A stretch of DNA of 12,537 nt from CAG-273 sp964618105 (GTDB taxonomy: Bacteria > Bacillota > Clostridia > TANB77 > CAG-508). The stretch is from assembly GCA_964618105.1 (NCBI GenBank), contig CAZUAJ010000025.1, forward strand, positions 1 through 12,537. The letters run 5' to 3'. The translations under genes were made by a program, and so were the position numbers. The notes beneath the pieces are model-generated. The model had not been told where the DNA came from, did not search any database, and saw nothing but the letters and a program-made list of their open reading frames with translations. Shown one piece after another: positions 7,102 to 12,537 of this stretch; positions within the stretch are counted from its first letter, which is position 1; every line of letters starts with the position of its first letter.

Positions 7102-7938
7102 TTATCCAATTATATGTTGAAGTTTAAGTTCATTTATAGCTTCTTCATATTGTTCTTGATTTGGCGCTTTGCCATGCCATTCTGCTTTTCCTTCCATAAA
7201 AGATACTCCTTTTCCTTTTATGGTATGTGCAATAATAACGCTTGGCATACCTTTTTTATTTTTTGCACTATCAAATGCATTTATTAATGTCTCTATATCA
7301 TGTCCATTTACTTCAATTACGTTAAATCCAAAGCTTTCAAATTTTTCTTTTAAATCTATTAAACCTGCTACATTTTCTATATTTCCGTCAATTTGTAATT
7401 TGTTATAATCTACAATTGCACATAAATTATCTAATTTATTTTTACTCGCAGACATTGCAGCTTCCCAAACTTGACCTTCTTCTAGTTCTCCATCTCCAAG
7501 TAAGCAATACACTCTATATCCTTCATGTTCAATTTTTGAACCAATTGCCATACCAACTGCTACTGATAACCCCTGTCCTAGTGAACCTGTTGACATATCA
7601 ACACCTGGTATTTTTTTCATATCAGGATGTCCTTGTAAATTGCTTTCAATTTTTCTAAATTCTTTCAAAAATTCTTTGTCAAAGTATCCTTTTCTTGCTA
7701 ATGTTGCATATAGTGCTGGTGCACAATGCCCTTTTGATAATATAAATCTATCTCTTTCTTTTGCTTTTGGCTTTTCTGGGTCAATATTCATTTGGTTAAA
7801 GTATAAAACTGCCAAAATATCAGCACAAGAAAGCGAACCTCCAGGGTGACCTGATTGAGCGTTATATACCTGCTCTATTATTCCTATTCTAATATCTTTT
7901 GCTATATTTGCTAAACCTTCTACTTTTGTAATTTTCAT
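7102..7938 (-). CDS. Transketolase, N-terminal subunit
   Basis: This is the diphosphate-binding half of the split transketolase. The 278-residue protein shows the thiamine diphosphate motif GDGELEEG (from 148) ending at N179 (DYNK). It also has the active-site histidines in GHPGGS (H31) and SKGH (H71), and the TGSLGQG loop (118-123). The C-terminus stops at the usual end of the N-domain, followed immediately by the C-subunit gene. The RBS AAAGGAG lies 10 nt before ATG, and a consensus-like promoter is at 7982-8010. The encoded pair is expected to assemble as a heterotetramer equivalent to the single-chain dimer. Confidence 0.95.
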   Translation of the reverse strand: MKITKVEGLANIAKDIRIGIIEQVYNAQSGHPGGSLSCADILAVLYFNQMNIDPEKPKAKERDRFILSKGHCAPALYATLARKGYFDKEFLKEFRKIESNLQGHPDMKKIPGVDMSTGSLGQGLSVAVGMAIGSKIEHEGYRVYCLLGDGELEEGQVWEAAMSASKNKLDNLCAIVDYNKLQIDGNIENVAGLIDLKEKFESFGFNVIEVNGHDIETLINAFDSAKNKKGMPSVIIAHTIKGKGVSFMEGKAEWHGKAPNQEQYEEAINELKLQHIIG

Positions 7939-7981
7939 TATATTTTTTCTCCTTTCAAAATTATAATTTTATTACGTAATT

Positions 7982-8010
7982 ATTATATATTTAAAATTTA
8001 TTTTATTCAA
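7982..8010 (-). promoter_or_regulatory. Promoter of the split transketolase genes
   Basis: On the minus strand TTGAAT (8005-8010), a 17-bp spacer and a perfect TATAAT (7982-7987) lie about 45 nt before the transketolase N start. No riboswitch or operator-like symmetry is evident in the leader. Confidence 0.7.
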
Positions 8011-8023
8011 TATTGTTCACACA

Positions 8024-8059
8024 AAAAATACAAACACACCTAAATGTATTTGTATTTTT
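8024..8059. terminator. Bidirectional intrinsic terminator-like hairpin
   Basis: AAAAATACAAACACA (8024-8038) pairs with TGTATTTGTATTTTT (8045-8059) with a single mismatch around a 6-nt loop. The outer end of the stem is T-rich on both strands. It lies between the 63-residue membrane protein gene and the transketolase promoter, so its likely job is to end the minus-strand transcript of the small gene. A second, bulged stem (ATATTT/CCAAC arms, about 8076-8107) lies just before it. Confidence 0.55.
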
Positions 8060-8126
8060 AGATTTCCTATTTCTTAATATTTCCAACACTTGTTTAGTTG
8101 GTAAATATTCTTTGTATTTATAAAAA

Positions 8127-8318
8127 TTATATGTTAAAGTATATAATTAAAGTTCCAACCATTGCAAATAAAAAGCCCAATATTTTTAGCCCCAGTGAGC
8201 CTTCGTTTTGGTCTCCAAAGCTAAACATTTTTTTCGTTAATATACGTGCATCATAAATGCATATTACTCCTAATGCTACTATAATTAAACCTATTATTAT
8301 TAAAATTGTTGTTACCAT
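8127..8318 (-). CDS. Small two-helix membrane protein, function unknown
   Basis: The 63-residue product has two hydrophobic helices (about 3-22 and 46-62) joined by a charged loop with DARILTKK and FSFGDQNEG. I do not recognise the family and assign no function. That it is a real gene is supported by a good RBS (AGGAG 8 nt before ATG), a compact two-helix layout, and its position between terminator-like hairpins. Both termini probably face the same side of the membrane, with the basic loop inside. No clear promoter was found; a poor -10 candidate TACAAT lies near 8345. The unit seems to stand alone rather than belong to a neighbouring operon. Confidence 0.7.
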   Translation of the reverse strand: MVTTILIIIGLIIVALGVICIYDARILTKKMFSFGDQNEGSLGLKILGFLFAMVGTLIIYFNI

Positions 8319-8500
8319 ATTTATTAACTCCTAAATTAAATTTTAAATTGTACACTGTGTTTTTTTAATATTGTCGCTGTACTGAAATTGTATTACGCCT
8401 TCTTGCGAAGTAGGGATGAAACGAAAAAAAAGTATTATATTATGCTGTTGATATTTTTGTTAAATTAAAATTTGTTAAAACTCAACGTCTCATTAAAAAT

Positions 8501-9370
8501 TTAAAAAAATTCTACTGTGTATTTACATTCAAATAACGCATTTGGTTTTAATGAAATAATATCTTGTTTTTGTGTAAATACTCCTGTGCTTTTTACACTG
8601 TCTGCAGTTGAATACCATGGCTCAATACATATAAATGGAGCATTTGATTTCGACCAAATTGCTAAATATGGGAATCCTGTAAAATCCATGGTAAGTATTG
8701 TTTTACCTGTTGCTTTATTTTTTAAGCTTATTTTGTTTGATGTTATTCCCTTCATAATTAGTGCATCATTGTCAAATGTATGTGAATCTATAAATATTTT
8801 TCTTTTATCTACTATTCTATCTTTAGCATAATCTATTCCAACCAATCCGTCTACCAAGTATAAAAAGTGAATTTTTTCTTCGTTTTCTTCAAATTCTAAA
8901 TAATAATTACCTTTTTTTAATTCTTGTGCATCTATTTTAAAAGCAGGATGTCCTCCTATTCCAAAAGGTAAATTTATTAAACCTGTATTTACTACTCTGT
9001 AAATTGTAGTTAATTTATTTTCTTCGCTACGATATGTATTGTATAATTCAAATTCATAAGGATACCTTGTTAATGTATATTTGTTGCTTTTTAAAACATA
9101 AGAATGAAAGTGATCCAGTTTAGTTATTGGCTCAAATTCTAAATCTCTTGCAAATCCGTGTTGCATTAATTCATAAGTTCTTCCGCCAATTAATGTTTGG
9201 TTTTTCTTTAGTTTGCCTACTATAGGGAATAGTACTGGTGAATGTCTTTTCCAATATATTTTGCCATTTTCGTCAATACATTGTTCTCCTTGATGTATTC
9301 TTTCTTCACCATTGACTTTAAAGCTTATTAATTCCCCACCTTTTTTTGATGTTAGCATTTGAGTGTACAT
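8501..9370 (-). CDS. Aldose 1-epimerase family protein (GalM/LacX-like)
   Basis: This is a predicted cytosolic mutarotase-fold enzyme that interconverts the alpha and beta anomers of a sugar, or of a sugar phosphate in the YeaD branch. The 289-residue length fits the LacX-type group rather than the longer classical GalM. The motifs run in the expected order: RHSPVLFP (42-49), MQHGFARD (69-76), GIGGHPAF (137-144) and CIEPWY (248-253). By analogy with GalM, H71 and H141 plus E250 would be the substrate-binding and catalytic residues, and all are present. The RBS AAAGGAG lies 8 nt before ATG. The gene has its own promoter (9403-9431) and no sugar-operon neighbours, so the substrate cannot be inferred from context. 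No clear terminator is visible in 8340-8500, where I see only AT-rich sequence with a short CTTC-TTGC-GAAG stem near 8400. Confidence 0.9.
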   Translation of the reverse strand: MYTQMLTSKKGGELISFKVNGEERIHQGEQCIDENGKIYWKRHSPVLFPIVGKLKKNQTLIGGRTYELMQHGFARDLEFEPITKLDHFHSYVLKSNKYTLTRYPYEFELYNTYRSEENKLTTIYRVVNTGLINLPFGIGGHPAFKIDAQELKKGNYYLEFEENEEKIHFLYLVDGLVGIDYAKDRIVDKRKIFIDSHTFDNDALIMKGITSNKISLKNKATGKTILTMDFTGFPYLAIWSKSNAPFICIEPWYSTADSVKSTGVFTQKQDIISLKPNALFECKYTVEFF

Positions 9371-9402
9371 AAGGTCTCTCCTTTCTTGATTTTACAGTAT
9401 AT

Positions 9403-9431
9403 ATAATATTGCTTTTTTATGTAAATGTCAA
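9403..9431 (-). promoter_or_regulatory. Promoter of the aldose 1-epimerase gene
   Basis: On the minus strand a perfect TTGACA (9426-9431), a 17-bp spacer and TATTAT (9403-9408) lie about 33 nt before the ATG. The leader is too short for a riboswitch. Confidence 0.8.
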
Positions 9432-9506
9432 GATTTATGTTGAAAGTGGCTTAATTTTAGCTTAATAAATGGTGGGTACTGCTCTAATTCTAGTTGGATA
9501 TCAGAC

Positions 9507-9574
9507 TGCATGGTTTTGTTAAATTGTTTAGCAAAGTTACTTTAAGTCCGTGCAGGGGAAAATACATTTTTATT
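9507..9574. repeat. Inverted-repeat element, copy 2 (left arm and loop only)
   Basis: This stretch matches the left arm and loop of the element at 385-519 in the same orientation. It shares GTTAAATTGTTT, CAAAGTTACTTTAAGTCC (AAAGTTAC and AAGTCC in copy 1) and GCAGGGGAAA, with scattered substitutions and a small deletion near the tip. The right arm is missing, and the match stops about 10 nt before the recG stop codon. It therefore looks like a truncated or decayed copy and cannot form the long hairpin of copy 1. Confidence 0.7.
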
Positions 9575-9584
9575 TTCATTGTAA

Positions 9585-11651
9585 CTATAATGAAATACTC
9601 TGCTTTAATTTATCGTCCACCAATTTTCTAAGCCTTTTATTTTTTTCTAATATTAACCCCTTGTCTTCACTTTCAATTTTTAATGCTACACTTTGTACTG
9701 ATTTTAACATTGGCATATCAACAAATAAATTTGCAATTTTAAATTCTGGTATTCCATGCTGTTTTGTGCCAAAAAATTCACCTGTGCCTCTAAGTTCCAA
9801 ATCTTTCTCTGCAATTACAAATCCATCGTTTGTTTCTTGCATAGTTTTCATTCTCTCTTTTCCAACCTGTGAACATTTACTATTATATTTTAATATACAA
9901 TATGATTGATACTCGCCTCTACCAACTCTTCCTCTCAACTGATGAAGTTGTGCTAGCCCAAATCTATCTGCATTTTCTACTACCATAATGTTTGCATTTG
10001 GCACATTTACTCCAACTTCTATAACTGTTGTAGATACTAGTATGTCAATTTCACCATCTTTAAATTTCTGCATTATTTCGTCTTTTTCTTTTGGCTTCAT
10101 TTTTCCATATACACATTCAACCTTGTATTCTGGAAAAATTTGCTCTTTGTATATTTTTGTCCATTCTTTTACTGCTTTTAAATCTTTTGTATTTTCATCC
10201 TCCGCTTCTTCCTTTTCTTCAACTAATGGACAAACAACATAAATTTGTCTACCTTCATTTATGTTCTTTTTTATAAATGTATTTATTCTTTCTTCCATTC
10301 TTTTTGTTACTGCATAAGTTTCAATTTTCTTTCTGTTTGGAGGAAGTTCATCTATAATTGATATATCTAAGTCGCCATATAATATTAATGCAAGTGTTCT
10401 TGGAATTGGTGTTGCTGTCATTACTAGTGTATCTGGATTATTACCTTTTTCTACAATTGCTGTTCTTTGTTTTACGCCAAATCTATGTTGCTCGTCTGTT
10501 ACTACTAGTCCTAAGTTTTTAAATGTTACAGTATCTGTTATTAGCGCATCTGTACCAATTAATACATCAATTTCACCATTTTGTAATCTTTCTAATATGT
10601 TTTTTTTGTTTTTAACTGTTGTTGCACCTAATAAAAGTTCACATTTTATGCCTAGTGGAGCTAATATTTTGCTAAATTCTTCTGAATGTTGTGAAGCAAG
10701 TATTGCAGTTGGTGCCATTATTGCTACTTGATAACCTGATTTTACTGCTTTATAGGCAGATATAATACTTACTACTGTTTTACCCGAACCAACATCTCCT
10801 TGTAATAACCTATTCATTGGCTTTTCAGCTTCCATATCTGCATCAATTTCTTCTAATACTCTTAATTGTGCTTTTGTTAACTTAAATGGTAATGTATTTA
10901 TTATATTTGACATTTTTACGTTTTTATCAAATGATATTCCTGTATTTTTTTCGCTACTACCTTTTAGTTCTAATAAAGCAAGCTGCATTGTTAATAATTC
11001 TTCAAACACAAGTCGTTTCCTTGCTTGTATTCTTTCTACTTGCTCTGTTGGAAAATGTATTTGATTTAAGCTGTTTTGTAAATTAAGTAAATTATATTCT
11101 TTTAAAAGGTAATCTGGTAATGTTTCTTCTAATTTGCCATTCACCATATTTAGTGCATTTTCTACTGCCTGTCTAATAGCCGTTTGAGATAGCTTATATG
11201 TTGTTGAATATATTGGCATTATTTTACCTGTATTTTTTGAAATATTTATTTGGTCAAATACAGGGCTTTTCATTTCAAAATGATTGAATTCAGCCGATAC
11301 TTTGCCAAAAAATTTGTATGTTTCTCCTCTTTTTATATTTTGTTTAATATATGTTTGATTAAACCATGTTATTGTACATTTGCCAGTATTGTCTTCAACA
11401 GTTGCTTTTATAATTGTCATATTTTTGCGTATTCTATTTATAGTTACTTCTGACACAACTTTTGCTATAATGGTAATTTCTTCTCCATTTACTAAATCTT
11501 CTATGTTTTTTATTTTGGTTCTATCTTCATAATCTCGTGGAAAATATGTTAGCAAATCTTCAATTGTGTATATGTTTAGGCTATTTAGTAATGGAACTTT
11601 AGCAGGACCAACACTTTTTACATATTGCACATTTTGTTTTAAATCAATCAT
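9585..11651 (-). CDS. recG: ATP-dependent DNA helicase RecG
   Basis: This is a branched-DNA translocase that remodels stalled replication forks and Holliday junctions. The 688 residues match the family length. Domains are an N-terminal helical region with the VKSVGPAK motif (11-18), an OB-fold wedge domain (about 55-150), helicase domain 1 with Walker A GDVGSGKT (285-292), DEQH box (386-389) and TAT (412-414), helicase domain 2 with TTVIEVGVNVP (541-551) and motif VI QLRGRVGR (571-578), and the C-terminal RecG region with GTGEFFGTKQHG (622-633). Start choice: the frame is open for 55 more codons, but those run into the divergent ssrA gene and lack family sequence. AAAGAGG lies about 7 nt before the ATG at 11651, fixing the start. 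The gene is divergent from ssrA, and the promoters of the two share a gap of about 100 nt. Confidence 0.96.
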   Translation of the reverse strand: MIDLKQNVQYVKSVGPAKVPLLNSLNIYTIEDLLTYFPRDYEDRTKIKNIEDLVNGEEITIIAKVVSEVTINRIRKNMTIIKATVEDNTGKCTITWFNQTYIKQNIKRGETYKFFGKVSAEFNHFEMKSPVFDQINISKNTGKIMPIYSTTYKLSQTAIRQAVENALNMVNGKLEETLPDYLLKEYNLLNLQNSLNQIHFPTEQVERIQARKRLVFEELLTMQLALLELKGSSEKNTGISFDKNVKMSNIINTLPFKLTKAQLRVLEEIDADMEAEKPMNRLLQGDVGSGKTVVSIISAYKAVKSGYQVAIMAPTAILASQHSEEFSKILAPLGIKCELLLGATTVKNKKNILERLQNGEIDVLIGTDALITDTVTFKNLGLVVTDEQHRFGVKQRTAIVEKGNNPDTLVMTATPIPRTLALILYGDLDISIIDELPPNRKKIETYAVTKRMEERINTFIKKNINEGRQIYVVCPLVEEKEEAEDENTKDLKAVKEWTKIYKEQIFPEYKVECVYGKMKPKEKDEIMQKFKDGEIDILVSTTVIEVGVNVPNANIMVVENADRFGLAQLHQLRGRVGRGEYQSYCILKYNSKCSQVGKERMKTMQETNDGFVIAEKDLELRGTGEFFGTKQHGIPEFKIANLFVDMPMLKSVQSVALKIESEDKGLILEKNKRLRKLVDDKLKQSISL

Positions 11652-11674
11652 TTTTCTACCTCTTTCCTTGTTGT

Positions 11675-11703
11675 ATTTTATCAAAATTATGTAAAAAAAA
11701 CAA
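11675..11703 (-). promoter_or_regulatory. Probable recG promoter
   Basis: On the minus strand TTGTTT (11698-11703), a 17-bp spacer containing a T-run, and TAAAAT (11675-11680) lie about 24 nt before the recG ATG. It is weaker than the stable-RNA promoters and lies back to back with the ssrA promoter, whose -35 starts about 10 nt away. Confidence 0.5.
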
Positions 11704-11713
11704 TGCAAATTGG

Positions 11714-11742
11714 TTGTTATTTTGAATAAAATATTATATAAT
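11714..11742 (+). promoter_or_regulatory. ssrA promoter
   Basis: TTGTTA (11714-11719), a 17-bp spacer and a perfect TATAAT (11737-11742) lie 13 nt before the mature tmRNA 5' end. This leaves a short leader that RNase P would remove. Confidence 0.7.
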
Positions 11743-11755
11743 ATATATTGTACTT

Positions 11756-12119
11756 GGGGATGTATTTGGTTTCGACAGTATTCCAGAAGTATTGATAGCG
11801 AGTAGTGGATTCTCACTTGGCCACTTTAATAATGTGAGAAATTTAAAATAAACGCTGATAATAGAGAATTAGCATACGCTGCCTAGTTTAAGGCGCGTCA
11901 TCTTACTTTAAGTGCCCACGCTTAAAGATTAAGGTGTCAAGTTAGTGGGAAACAAAGCTATTTTTAGTTATGAAAATAGTAGGTAATCTTAAATAACTAC
12001 CTTTTTAATAAATTTGTTTGTTGTGTTATTATTAAGGGAATTTTTACAATGAACTGCACTCGGAGAAGTTGATATGGAAAGAATATTGGACAGGAGTTCG
12101 ACTCTCCTCATCTCCACCA
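11756..12119 (+). ncRNA. ssrA: Transfer-messenger RNA (tmRNA)
   Basis: This RNA rescues stalled ribosomes with SmpB, adding a degradation tag to the unfinished protein. The 364-nt gene has both halves of the tRNA-like domain. The 5' end is GGGGATG, followed by the conserved GGTTTCGAC. The 3' end has the T-arm GGAGTTCGACTCTCC, and CATCTCC pairs with the 5' end before A and the encoded CCA (12117-12119). The tag frame reads from about AAC at 11851 through GCT GAT AAT AGA GAA TTA GCA TAC GCT GCC to TAG at 11884-11886. It encodes (N)ADNRELAYAA with a small hydrophobic C-terminus ending AA. The exact resume codon (AAC or GCT) is inferred. Paired segments after the tag, for example GCGTG/CACGC-like and TAGTTA/TAACTA-like stretches, are consistent with the pseudoknots. 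Confidence 0.97.
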
Positions 12120-12155
12120 AAAGATTAAATAGTTGAATAAAATTGAAAAATCCAC

Positions 12156-12194
12156 AAATGGCAATAATAAACCGGAAATTTATTATTGCCATTT
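12156..12194 (+). terminator. Probable ssrA terminator
   Basis: A perfect 16-bp stem, AAATGGCAATAATAAA (12156-12171) with its complement (12179-12194), encloses a 7-nt CCGGAAA loop 36 nt past the tmRNA CCA end. The tail is TTTAT-rich only in the stem itself, so the U-tract is short. The stem length and position favour a terminator. Confidence 0.65.
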
Positions 12195-12223
12195 ATAATG
12201 CAACAAAAATTTTTGTAAAAGTC

Positions 12224-12252
12224 TTGCACATTATTTTATTTTATGATATTAT
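12224..12252 (+). promoter_or_regulatory. tRNA-Trp promoter
   Basis: TTGCAC (12224-12229), a 17-bp spacer and TATTAT (12247-12252) lie 18 nt before the tRNA-Trp 5' end. It follows the ssrA terminator-like hairpin, so tRNA-Trp appears to be its own transcription unit. Confidence 0.7.
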
Positions 12253-12270
12253 TATGAAGTACTTAATTTT

Positions 12271-12345
12271 AGGGGTATAGTGTTAATGGTAGCACATCGG
12301 TCTCCAAAACCGCCTGTGAGGGTTCGAATCCTTCTACCCCTGCCA
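12271..12345 (+). tRNA. tRNA-Trp (CCA)
   Basis: This is a complete cloverleaf. The acceptor AGGGGTA pairs with TACCCCT, the D-arm holds AGTGTTAATGGTAGCAC, and the T-arm holds GGTTCGAATCC. The anticodon loop CTCCAAA (12302-12308) gives CCA (12304-12306), the Trp anticodon. The discriminator is G and the CCA end is encoded at 12343-12345. It has a promoter just upstream and an intrinsic terminator just downstream. Confidence 0.97.
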
Positions 12346-12350
12346 TATTA

Positions 12351-12378
12351 AACTCTACATTCATTTGTAGAGTTTTTT
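12351..12378 (+). terminator. tRNA-Trp intrinsic terminator
   Basis: AACTCTACA (12351-12359) pairs perfectly with TGTAGAGTT (12366-12374) around a 6-nt loop. The stem runs into six T residues (12373-12378). It starts 6 nt after the encoded CCA. Confidence 0.85.
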
Positions 12379-12379
12379 A

Positions 12380-12414
12380 TAATATAGGAAAAATCGAAGA
12401 TTTTGCCTATATTA
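12380..12414. repeat. GAA-triloop hairpin 1
   Basis: Two 16-nt arms (12380-12395 and 12399-12414) are complementary except for one A/G position and close on a three-base GAA loop (12396-12398) flanked by C and G. No T-run follows, and the tRNA-Trp terminator lies directly upstream, so it is not needed as a terminator. Two more hairpins with the same C-GAA-G loop follow within 65 nt. Confidence 0.7.
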
Positions 12415-12436
12415 CAAGGTTAAGTTACATTGGGCA

Positions 12437-12462
12437 GTGCATATTTGCGAAGCAAAATGCAC
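12437..12462. repeat. GAA-triloop hairpin 2
   Basis: GTGCATATTTGC (12437-12448) pairs with GCAAAATGCAC (12452-12462), leaving one bulged A and a GAA loop (12449-12451). The tip reads TTTGCGAAGCAAA. It contains GCGAAGC, the heptamer known as an exceptionally stable single-stranded DNA mini-hairpin. Confidence 0.7.
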
Positions 12463-12464
12463 AT

Positions 12465-12477
12465 GTGGCGAAGCCAC
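12465..12477. repeat. GAA-triloop hairpin 3
   Basis: GTGGC (12465-12469) and GCCAC (12473-12477) form a perfect 5-bp stem around GAA, again containing GCGAAGC. It starts 2 nt after hairpin 2. Confidence 0.6.
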
Positions 12478-12488
12478 TTTTCTTATAT

Positions 12489-12523
12489 AAAAGAACCTAA
12501 ATTTTGAAAATTTAGGTTCTTTT
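12489..12523. terminator. Bidirectional terminator-like hairpin at the window edge
   Basis: A perfect 16-bp stem, AAAAGAACCTAAATTT (12489-12504) with its complement (12508-12523), has a 3-nt TGA loop and a TTTT run at the outer end on either strand. It probably ends a transcript entering from the right of the window on the minus strand, or serves both directions. No gene is visible between it and tRNA-Trp. Confidence 0.55.
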
Positions 12524-12537
12524 AATTTATATTATTT

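Noticed and set aside
7074..7109. Start of transketolase C at the upstream ATG, overlapping transketolase N by 8 nt
   Set aside because: The twelve extra residues are Lys/Asn-rich and not family-like. The well-spaced AAAGGAAG site lies inside them, just before the ATG at 7073.
7939..8126. A riboswitch (for example a thiamine one) ahead of the transketolase genes
   Set aside because: The likely transcription start leaves a leader of only about 40 nt, and none of the conserved thiamine-box sequence is visible.
11652..11816. A 55-codon N-terminal extension of recG reaching into ssrA
   Set aside because: It overlaps the 5' end of the divergent tmRNA gene and both promoters and has no RecG-like sequence. 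A proper ribosome binding site marks the ATG at 11651.
11989..12192. A 67-codon minus-strand open frame over the 3' half of ssrA
   Set aside because: It lies inside the tmRNA gene and its terminator hairpin and has no independent gene signals. It is a by-product of the RNA gene.

Overview
The window is AT-rich chromosomal DNA that reads like a low-GC Firmicute, most likely a member of the Clostridia. Pointers are an FtsEX / PcsB-type hydrolase / CtpA cell-wall cluster, a transketolase split into two genes, strong purine-rich ribosome binding sites, sigma-A-type promoters with 17-bp spacers, and tRNA genes that all encode their CCA end. I cannot name the genus. No phage, plasmid, CRISPR or defence genes are visible, and most of the window is ordinary housekeeping DNA.

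Layout. (1) 10-303, minus strand: tRNA-Val(TAC), tRNA-Asp(GTC) and tRNA-Phe(GAA), read in that order from one consensus promoter (323-351). (2) 304-668: intergenic, holding a large imperfect inverted-repeat element (385-519). Part of this element recurs at 9507-9574. (3) 669-5929, minus strand: a five-gene operon ftsE-ftsX-M23 hydrolase-M23 hydrolase-ctpA. FtsEX is an ABC-type membrane switch. The two secreted coiled-coil M23 endopeptidases resemble the PcsB/CwlO/EnvC proteins that FtsEX activates. The S41 protease CtpA may process or remove proteins in the same compartment. (4) 6144-7938, minus strand: transketolase N- and C-terminal subunits, with a promoter upstream and an intrinsic terminator downstream. 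(5) 8127-8318: a 63-residue two-helix membrane protein of unknown function. (6) 8501-9370: an aldose 1-epimerase (GalM/LacX type) with its own consensus promoter. (7) 9585-11651: recG, divergent from ssrA. (8) 11756-12119, plus strand: tmRNA, followed by tRNA-Trp(CCA) with its own promoter and terminator. (9) 12379-12537: gene-free, packed with hairpins, three of which share a C-GAA-G triloop.

The items most worth a second look are the dispersed inverted-repeat element, the tandem GAA-triloop hairpins, and the doubled M23 hydrolase in the FtsEX operon. Three start codons were set by ribosome-binding-site position rather than by longest reading frame (first M23 hydrolase, ftsX and transketolase C), and recG was shortened by 55 codons for the same reason.
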